A DNA stretch of 64,000 bases from Trematomus loennbergii (taxonomy: Eukaryota; Chordata; Actinopteri; Perciformes; Nototheniidae). Positions 52,924 through 64,000 of this stretch are shown piece after piece. The DNA lies in NCBI GenBank assembly GCA_012861695.1, contig JAAOOA010000126.1, forward strand, positions 1,008,146 through 1,072,145, given 5' to 3'. A program made the position numbers and the translations under genes. The notes beneath the pieces are model-generated. The model saw only the letters and a list, made by a program, of their open reading frames with translations, made no database searches and had not been told where the DNA came from. Each line of letters starts with the position of its first letter. Positions within the stretch are counted from its first letter, which is position 1.

Positions 52924-55636
52924 ATCCCTCCTTTCATACCCTTTAAGGTATGAACATAATACTGAAATCAATGAGTTCTTCATCTGAACTTTGCATAGTA
53001 CATAACTCATAAAGGGTAGAAAATACAAAAGTAACAATACATATTTATCATAAATGCGAAGTTTTTCATTTGTGCATAACTTCTAGCTTAAACCTTTAAT
53101 ATCACTTCGTAAAATAGCAGCAATTAGCTTGGTATGGAAAACGTCGAACTCCCTCCTTTCACATCATATATTCATCTTCATACTGTATCTGGTGTAAAGG
53201 CACTTGTTCTTTCACAAAATATAAGAAGGATAAAACTATCTGAAAATATTACTCTTTATTTAAACAATCCTATCCTCTTCAGTGTTGCACACTCCCTTTT
53301 CCAACTAATGTCTAGCGCTATTCTATCGGTCTGTTTTTATGTGACTGTTTGTGTCATCCTTTTACTGTGTCTCTGGTGTGATTTAGGAATCTCTGCTGGT
53401 TATATCAGATATAGTTCTCCCCATCCACATTCTTGTTGGTTGTGGGACAGAGGAATAATAATTCAGAACCTGCTGATATCTGAATCTTAATACTCGGCAT
53501 ATGTTACAAACAAATAAAACATCTTCATGGTGAACTAAATAACATATTTCAATAGCTCGAAATGTCTGATGAGCATCTGTGTTGTTCCTAAATAAAATCC
53601 TTGTAATCTTTTTCAAATCTAAATATAACAATGAACTATTCCTGTTTGTGGTAAAGACACACACTAACGTTATGTAATACAATTTCATTATGGATTTAAA
53701 AACAACTGAAGTCATAATGCTGTCAGAGTGTGGTTTCCTGAGTGTATCTGTCCTATAAAAGGTACGTCATTCTCTGCTTGGCTCGTGTGCAGAAATCCCA
53801 TCAGTTGCACCTGGCAATACTGCTTCTACCTGTCTATTATCAAGCTGAAAAATGAATACAGAATTCCAACATACTGTCATCAAATGTCTTTCTATTATAA
53901 ATTCAATGTATATCCCCATAATGACCTAAACAATAAAGTCCATGGCTTTTACTTCTATTTCTTTACCAGGCTAGTTACAAGATGTTGTCTAAATTAAATT
54001 CTGTGTCATTACATTACTATGTTTTAGCTTAACTGTAATATGTTCTTTCTATATGTCAAACCTCAGTTACTCTAATGTCTGTTAAAATATTACAAAATTG
54101 TTTCATTATCACAAGTCAACTTCTTTGGTATTCCATTCTGGAATTACATCTCTCACAGTAGCCCCTTGGCCACTGCATCTGTGTTACCTGTTCAAAATGC
54201 AATCAATATTTAGAAACATGTCAACATTCATCAAACAGTATCTTATCCCCAGATATGGAGCAGGTTCATTCTAAAACTATCATTCAATGCTCAGTTTGAA
54301 CATCTAGGTTGGGGCAGAAGGTTTCTTTCAATCCCTAAAAGAAAAATTTAAATTGTGAATTTGACAGCCATGTTGACTTATACATTATACACTCTCCCCC
54401 CTTTTTACACATGAACTCATGTGTAATAAAATCCTGAAATGGGGAGGAAAGAAAACTTTCAGTTACATTTTGGTTAGAGACATAGCAATTTTACATCCAT
54501 TATTATTATTATCTTTCCACAGTAAACACCTCAGTGAAAATAAGTGTTTCTCTTCATCTTTCAGTCCTAAAAGAAACAGAATCTTCAAATTATAGTTTGA
54601 GTTTTTCATTTGCAAAACGCCAACTCCTGTGGGAGTAAAATATCATCAAGTAGATTAGAAACGGGTCCCATGTGCGGTTTCCCATTTTTGTGGAATTATA
54701 GGAAACCTCTCGTTTCCCTTGGAGCTCCAAAATAATATGTTAGTCCAAAACCATGCTTGGTTAGTTATTGTTTTAGAATCATGCAGTTACACTGATCACA
54801 TGCCGGCATTCATTCACACTCATACCGTCTGGTTGTCAAGTCAAGTGTGGTCAGGTACACCCCAGAGTCAGTCATTGACAGTGCTTTTGTCACACTGTCA
54901 GTCAGGGTCAAAGGTCATTTGGTCTCGGTCTTTTGGCCATGTCGTGCTCTGCAGAGTCTTTACAGAGGTAATTCAGCATAGGCGGGTACCCTTTATCTAC
55001 AAAAATATGTCATATGCGGAGCGCCATTCCTTATTCATTCACGATTTCAACTATAATTTTCAAGATGGTTCTAACTTTTCATTGGGACTTCTGCCTCCCA
55101 CCTTTCTTGAAATTTGGTACAAAATTCACTTCCTTATAGTACTACTACTGCAGTTTATTTACACCTAATTAGTATTAAAATGTCTAAAATATCTATTTCA
55201 GAAACGTATGTACATGTGGCTATTATCTTGAGTCAAAACATTATTAGGATCTGTGTAGCTCTGCATTTCATAACTCCTTATAATGTCACTTAAACCCCTT
55301 TTCTGGTCTACTTAAAAAACAATGTTAATCCCCTTAGCAGTGTGTGGAACCTTGGGTGTTCGAACATGCAGCAATTACTCCCTCCTTCATCAAGGATTTA
55401 AAACAGAAGTAATTTCATATTTCCATCTTAAAGCCCTCCTATGGTGATAACCAGGCGTCGCCTGGACCTGAAAACATTCGGGGCTTAGCCCACAGTGGCG
55501 GCGGCACTACAGTGGCATTTTTCACTGCAACACTCCCACACACACACAGTACACCCGCGACTGTTACAATGAAGGCTCGATAATCAGCTCACGGCATATA
55601 GGCAGGGGTAAAGTGGTATTTTTTATGAGTGGGGGG

Positions 55637-56300
<664 letters not shown>

Positions 56301-56399
56301 TGAAATAGAGCCCTGCTGTTTTGTCAGGGCCTTTTCTTTAAATATAATTTTAAAATGTCGATACAGTAGCCCCTTTTTAAAATGTCTATGCTTAAGTTT

Positions 56400-56810
56400 T
56401 ATCTCAATCTCAATCTTTATTTATATAGCCCATTTAAAACAACCTTCAGTTGACCAAAGTGCTGTACAGGCAATACATATTAAATAACACAATGGGAGTA
56501 CAATAATAAACAATAATTAAAAACATGATAAAAAGCACAATAACTAGAAAAATATTTAAAAAAAACACATACAAATGTAAAAATGTAATGTTCAACTAGT
56601 ATTAAAAGCCAGTGCAAAGAGGTGAGTTTTTAGCTGAGATTTAAAAAGTTCAATAGACTCAGCAGTCCGGATATGTACTGGGAGGCTGTTCCACAGTCTG
56701 GGAGCTGCAACACTGAAAGCCCTGTCACTTCGGGTTTTTTTATAGGTGTTGCTATTTGCTTTGTGTAGCGTGGTTCTACAAGCAAGTCTGTGCATTCATT
56801 GGGTGGTATC
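56400..56810 (-). mobile_element. LINE 3' end with ORF2 C-terminus
   Basis: The minus-strand frame (56795-56592) includes AFSVAAPRLWNSLPVHIRTA and FKSQLKTHLFALAF, the usual C-terminus of L2/CR1-like LINEs. The tail ends at ATTGAGATTGAGAT near 56403. Truncated at the 5' side. Confidence 0.9.
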
Positions 56811-57034
56811 AGAGAGATACAAGGGTCTGTAAATGCAATGAAAACAATTGGCCACAGCAAATAATTGATATTAAACATGTAATTTTTACTTTTGAATACT
56901 TCAGTACAAAGGATGTATTGAATAATTTAAGTGATATGTGTCCACATATAAATCATTAGTCAAAACAGGGCTACATTTGATTGAATTATAAAAGGTATAA
57001 TATGTGGTAAACTGAAGAGCCGTTTGGGAGCCGA

Positions 57035-57095
57035 AAGAGCCGGCTCTTCTTGGTGAGCCGAGCCAAATGATCCGGCTCACCAAGAAGAGCCGGAA
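57035..57095. repeat. Strong hairpin
   Basis: CCGGCTCTTCTTGGTGAGCC and GGCTCACCAAGAAGAGCCGG pair perfectly over 20 bases around a short loop. It lies inside the hAT-like element. Confidence 0.92.
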
Positions 57096-59039
57096 TTCCC
57101 ATCACTACTAAATGCGCTATTGCCACACACACACACACAGAGCCGAGCTGAATGACACAAGCACACGTTTATTTCCATGCAACTCTCTGATTGGTCTGGT
57201 GTCATGCCTCTGTTGCATTCACTGAACACGGGAAATTACAGTGCTGCCGTCCTCTCTTGTGTCATGATGAGGTTCACATAAAGCACGGTTAATGTATTAT
57301 ATTATTGAGGGAGAATTGTCCGGGGCTACAGAAAAAACATTCGGGGCTAAAGCCCCGGATGCCCAGGCCAGGCGACGCCACTGGTGATAACTATGCCACA
57401 ATGGTGAAATCAATACTTTAGATTGGAATACTATATTTGGCTTGGTCCTAGCTCTCCCTTTAACATTATCCATACAAATAAAGATGTGTCTGAATTTATA
57501 CAGTGGTTCCTAAAACTATCCCTTTAATCTGTAGATCAATATTGTAACAAATTAAATCACCACTTTATTCACACATGAATAAGAATCTCTTAACGAACAA
57601 TTTGTTAACATGATGGAAAGATTGAAGAATATAGTTCTACTCTGTACTCAAACACCCACTGCTTAAAGTGTAGTGAATGTTTCCATCATGTCTCCCCCTT
57701 TATCCCTCAGTGTGTTTAGAATGATTCTCATTTTACTTTAATAGTTTCCTTTTTACTGCTATTTTAATTTACCAATTGATTAATTCATGGTTAATACATC
57801 TTTTTGTCTTTGGTTAATACATCTTTTTGTCTTTACGTATTTATTAAGTCAATTCAAGTTCTTTAAATGTGGTCACTTTTATGTGCGTTTTGTGAATAAG
57901 TGTGTTTATGTGTAAACTCACTCATTCCCGTTTTCCTGTTCTCCTCCCCTGGTTTTCTCAAGCCGTGACCCCGGCCTCCTCACTTCCAATCGACCATGCC
58001 AACTCCTCTGATTCTGTCTTCTCTTCAGTCCATCAGCTCTTGAATCCATCGGCTGTAACTCTTTTAGGCAGCCTTTGGCCCGGTTACATCTGCAGCCCAC
58101 ATCATGCCACTGTTCTTGTACTGCTTTGCATTTCATCTCCTCCTTTACAGTCTCTCTACTGTTTTTATGGAGGGCGGATTCTGCTCTCATGTCCCACACT
58201 TTGCTCTTGTGCCAAATCTCGTGGCTCAGCTTGGAACTTCATGTCCTGTCTGAGGGACTGATGAGAGTATCTCTCTGTATGTCAGCATGCCGTTTGGTTC
58301 TGGATGCCACAGGTGGAGTTAGTTCTGGCTGCAGTCTTGTTGTTGTTGTTGGTTCAGCTCTGGTTCTCTGTCTGTTCGATGGAGAAGGAGGAGTCTCCTG
58401 TTGGGTTAGGTCTTTTGTCAGCTTGGAGGGTCGGGGTCGTAGCCTTTCTGACTCAGAGGGGGAGTCCAGGTCTCGGGACGCATTACCTATAGGAAGTCTA
58501 GCACACTGAGGTTAAAAAAATTCAACCCTTTCCACTCTGTCTTTTTCTAATCATACTATCTGTCTTAGTTGTTAAATGCCATCTAAACAACACAATTAAT
58601 GTCTACTAATGTTATTACAAAATCTCCTTCTAAAATTACCTCAACCATTGTTACATATTTACCCAACATAACTCTTTCAAGAAACCATTTTCTCCTATAA
58701 ATTGAAATACTTACATGTTTCAAGCATCACATTCCCCACACTACGAAAGAACATCTCCATACTTTCTCCAATATTGTAATCCCACTGTTTCTCAGAACAG
58801 TAAAAACCTGCAGAGGACACTAATCAGATCACAGTAATGTAAATTGACTCAAGTGTAAGCCCATGTCTACTTTCTGTTATACTTATTACTTTTGGTGAAC
58901 ATTAAGTTTATATTATCTAAATTCCTTGTCTATGACTTGGAAATAGTTTGAGTGTAAAAATGTGTTTTTTCTCTGGTGGTGCCTTTCCTAAAAATGTTCA
59001 ATTACTTATTGTGTTGTACCAGTTTTTCCAAAATCAGTT

Positions 59040-59735
59040 CTAACTGCCGTGCCGTTTCTGGAAATGTGGCGGTACGGCTACACAATTTGCAAGAAAGTGC
59101 CAACATGTTCCTTTGTTAACTCTGATCCGGAGTGCATCTGCAGTGCGTTCTACAACTTCCCATGGTCCACTCCATACAGGTTGCAATGAGTTAATCTTGT
59201 GGATTTTTACTTTCACCCAATCACCTGATCCAACAGAAATATTCATCATGGACCTGGCATATGCTTCCGCCTCAATTTTCCTAATATCTAACACTGGTTC
59301 TCCTCTGTATTGTGAGGGGCTACATTGTGGTGGATATTGCTGAGTGGGGCAATCTCTGGCCAAATGTCTACAATCACCACATATGAAGCAGCCATCATCC
59401 CTTCTCCCTCTTGATCGTTGCTTTCCTCTCCATTGTCCCTTTTGTTGTATGGGAGGGTATACCTGTGCTTGCGGCTGTACTTGGGTAAGAGGATATGCAT
59501 TGCTGTTGTACTGTGGTGCTTTGGCTGTACTTGGGTAGGAAGATACAGGTGTTTGCTGTTGAAGATACTGTGGTGCTTGTGGCTGTACTTGGGTAGGAAG
59601 ATACACAGGTGTTTGCTGTTGAAGATACTGTGGTGCTTGTGGCTGTAACTGGGTAGGAAGATACACAGGTGTTTGCTGTTGAAGATACTGTGGTGCTTGT
59701 GGCTGTACTTGGGTAGGAAGATACACAGGTGCTTG
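59040..59735 (-). pseudogene. Retroviral frame joining gag zinc knuckle to integrase tail
   Basis: One continuous frame contains Gln/Pro/Tyr-rich repeats, a CCHC zinc knuckle (Cys-x2-Cys-x4-His-x4-Cys) near 59360-59400, then, about 50 residues later, an SH3-like integrase C-terminal segment (GDWVKVKIHKI, WSGPWEVV) and a stop at 59040. Protease, reverse transcriptase, RNase H and the integrase core are absent. In an intact gamma/epsilon-type retrovirus these would occupy several kilobases between the two parts, so an in-frame deletion joined them. Confidence 0.8.
59515..59735 (-). repeat. 60-66-bp tandem repeats in gag
   Basis: About four copies encode a 20-residue unit (YLPTQVQPQAPQYLQQQTPV). 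They differ by few bases; one has a short indel. Confidence 0.9.
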
Positions 59736-61800
59736 CTGTTGCTGGAGTTGTGTGGGACATTCATTTGGACCAATGTGACGTCTGACACATGTGTAGCAGC
59801 CACCATTTTGGAGACTTCTTCCTCTGAAACTTCCTCCTCGCTTTGTTGGTTCTGCATTTGATTCTCTGGTTCTTCCCGAGTTTGAACTGTTGGAGGTGTT
59901 CGCCCTGCCTTCTCTGCTAGTATGGCCATCTGCTTTGTCGATTTCTTGTTTTTATGAGCTTCGGCATCTCTCTCAGCTACTTGCATCTCAAGTCTTTTTG
60001 CTAGTTTTCTTGTATCTTCTTCATCTTCCTCCTTTAATTCCTGATGTTTAGTGTCATGGTGAATGAGATGTAGTCTCCATTCTTCTGGGGGTTTCACTTC
60101 TAGTCCCACCACGTCTCTTAGGCGTTCCTGGACTGATTTAGGAAAGGGCGTTAATGACCGCATTCTTCCACAACATTATGACAGCCGGAGAAGCGTCATG
60201 TCGTTCTCCAGTGCAGTCCTCCCACAGTCCTTCACATCTCTTCAGGAAAGCATGCATGTCTTCCCCCGGTTCTTTCTCAGGCTGTTGAGGGCTTGTAAAC
60301 TGCGTGTTGTTGGGTAGATGCTACGAATAGCAGCCCAATACCTCGACCTGATTTGGTTGAACGAAATGTCATCTGGAGATTTGGTGCATTTGGCCTTGGA
60401 ATCTACTGCTCTTGCCTCTAGTCTTCCTTCTATCCGTCCAAGCAGTGCCCTTATGTTCCAGCACAGGTGGTCTTGGACAGTATATTTCTCCAGATCATTC
60501 ACCCTTCTGTCCTCCTTGGGTGAGTGGCGGTAGCTTTGCCACTAACGACTCCATGTCCTGTGTGTCCATGGTTGGTAGTCAAATCCTCCTCTTCCAGCCG
60601 CTATCAATGGCATGGAGGTGTGAACACGGTCTTGGTTCTTACAGGTTTGGGCATGTGTCAGGGTGCTGTTGCTCGATTTCGTCACTACTACTGTTCTCTG
60701 GGGAAGATACAATACTGCTTCGTTGGTGTAATGTTCTTGGTATGGGGGAGTGTCTACTGGTTACACACTGTGCACTGCCGCCGTCCTGTTCTTGTCCTTT
60801 GGAATAATCTTTGTCAGGAGAGTAGTTTGTTCGGCGTGATTTTGAGCTTCTTCCCATTTTTTAGTTACTCGTTTTCTTTCTTTCTTTTCTCTGTCTTGCT
60901 CATGTTTGTTTTGTCTTCTTCCATCATCATTTCTTGGGATCTTTCATCTGCACAATGTGTTGGTTCAGGAGAGCAACCAGTTCGGTAATTTTTTTCTTGC
61001 TCTCTTTTTCCCATATTTTCCTTTCTTCTTGTTCTTGTCTTTGTCTTTCTTCCATTCTTTGATGAGTTCTGCTTCCATTCTGATGAGTTCTGCTTCCATT
61101 CTTCTGTTGAACTCTTCCTCTCTGATGTGTTCTGTCCTTCCATTCATTCTTTTGAACTCTTCCTCTATGATGAGTTCTGCTTCCTTCAGCTGGTTGACAC
61201 TGGATAGGATTCTTACCTCAAACGCCAATTCTTTCACATTTGGGGCTTGAATTGATGCTTGGTGAGAAGGGTTGTTCTCTGATATGTCGGGGGAGGCACT
61301 TCGGTCAGGCTTGGATACTGCTTTGGAGTTTGGATAACTGGAGCCTCTTCTGTTATTTCTGCTGTGTCTTCATTTACTGGCAGATCTGCTGCTTCTACCA
61401 AATGTAAGCTTGTTGTCAATCCCTGGCTGGCATATTTTAGATGGAGTATCAGACTTGTAACTCTAGCTTTTCTTTCTTCAGCTTTGTTCATAGCGCTTTT
61501 TCCAGGTCCATACCACGAGGGTCGTCCAGCTTTGATCCATGCCTCTTGCTGTTGTAGGTATTCTCCATTCTCATATTCAACTACTGCTTTTCTATGGGCT
61601 TTCGTTGGTCCAGGTTTATCATCTGCTGGAATCAATCCTCTCGTTTGCCACTGCTCGAACAGTTTCTCTATTCTGTTCCATGTCTTCTGTCTATCTTTTG
61701 GCGCTGTCATAGCATCTGACCTGATGTTTACCCTCTCCTTAATATCTGCAGTTGAGCCTGGCATTGAGAATGCTCTTAACTTAGTGTCATTTAGTGACAT
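59736..61800 (-). pseudogene. Retroviral gag remnants
   Basis: The N-terminal part starts at the ATG near 61800 (MSLNDTKLRAF) and runs to a stop at 61234 after a one-base gain near 61275. A coiled, Glu/Lys-rich segment follows (61237-60965). Capsid-like sequence appears at 60500-60242 and 60163-59750 in different frames (for example KSVQERLRDVVGL, followed by a charged helix). Gag forms the virion shell. At least three frameshifts or stops show it is dead. The assignment rests on the order matrix/coil/capsid/CCHC and on the retroviral LTR downstream. Confidence 0.7.
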
Positions 61801-61839
61801 ATTTCTTAAGTAGTTGGATATAGTTATTAAATGTATCAA

Positions 61840-62358
61840 AGATGAATCACTAATCTACTGAATAGTTACCTTCTGTCCTGATAAAAAATATCCTATGTCA
61901 TCCAAACTTAACTTCAATATCTGGGATTCTTTTTTAGTTTTTTTTTTTAATAAAAATTAATAAAGTAAATTAGAAATTATGCAAATTTTAAAATCAGAAA
62001 TTTAAAAAATAAAAAATGTACAGTGTATGGTTTTGACCTTTAAAATATGAAAATTCAAATAAACTGTGTACAGTGTATTCTGAAGTTTATGAAATTATGC
62101 AAATGTCATAACTACAATACTTCAATTCAGAGAAACCACATGTAATCTTTATCTGTGTGTGGTGAAGAATGTATTGACTGTAACACTTATGTCCGCTAGG
62201 GGAGCTGCTTTATTTTTAACTCCTTTCAAATGTATCAACTAATACTTCCAGTTCATAACCTACTTCCGGTTTATTTACCCAAATAAAGTTCAAATTACTT
62301 TCTTTGAAAAGCATGAAAAACAAAAACAACTTAATCTACTCTCAATGTTCATCTACAC
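61840..62358. other. AT-rich stretch, nothing recognised
   Basis: It would hold the retroviral leader and primer-binding site if the element were complete. I see no LTR match here. Confidence 0.4.
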
Positions 62359-63894
<1,536 letters not shown>

Positions 63895-63902
63895 ATCTAC
63901 AC

Positions 63903-64000
63903 CATCCCTGTGTATCCACCATCCCAGTAGTTACAGTTGTATCCTAGTAATGCCAACGGTAGCTAAACTAGCTTAGCATAACCTCATGTGACTGGGGAAG
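63903..64000. other. Window end, nothing recognised
   Basis: Sequence to the right of the hAT element; too short to interpret. It may belong to the retrovirus or its host DNA. Confidence 0.4.

Noticed and set aside
57902..58509. Plus-strand frames of 119 and 144 codons
   Set aside because: They lie opposite the retrovirus direction and show no domain. The minus strand has a Pro/Ser/Thr-rich stretch that may be the original frame, but I could not assign it.

Overview
This window looks like nuclear DNA from a ray-finned fish, probably a percomorph. The reasons are a 17-exon serum transferrin gene with good splice sites, a fish-type NLR immune gene (RING, FISNA and NACHT parts), very dense DNA transposons with intact target-site duplications (hAT-like with 8-bp TSDs, piggyBac-like with TTAA), L2-like LINE ends, a tRNA-headed SINE with a LINE-like tail, a chromodomain Ty3/gypsy fragment and a decayed endogenous retrovirus. 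No bacterial features are present. The longest uninterrupted reading frames are tandem-repeat artefacts. The real genes are split by introns.

Layout. 0-6.3 kb: nested transposons and an L2-like LINE 3' end. 6.3-9.1 kb: AT-rich DNA without a gene, including a segment duplicated near 28 kb. 9.2-9.45 kb: the isolated, frameshifted last exon of an SLC36-type amino-acid transporter. 9.5-14.5 kb: about 88 copies of a 57-bp minisatellite. 15.2-24.5 kb, minus strand: a complete transferrin gene encoding 690 residues, with transposons in introns 2 and 13, one of them ending 12 bp from a splice donor. 25-30 kb: repeat families and a 5'-truncated chromovirus. 30.1-35.5 kb: an unrecognised compact module with three small gene models, a short inverted repeat and an upstream array rich in CTTTGAT. 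35.8-50.9 kb, plus strand: an NLR pseudogene with a duplicated 5' exon and large intronic insertions, including a 2.5-kb foldback palindrome. 51.7-62.3 kb: a local tandem duplication, then a minus-strand retrovirus with a well-defined 3' LTR, broken gag, a large pol deletion and a nested hAT element. 62.36-63.89 kb: an internally deleted hAT element with transposase pieces.

Only transferrin can be called a working gene with confidence. It makes the secreted iron carrier, with two lobes that each bind one ferric ion plus carbonate. The NLR locus has the parts of an intracellular immune sensor but carries several frameshifts, and no leucine-rich-repeat exon follows it. The 30.1-35.5 kb module is the best candidate for something undescribed: its exon boundaries, reading phases and polyadenylation signals fit together, but I recognise none of its predicted products.
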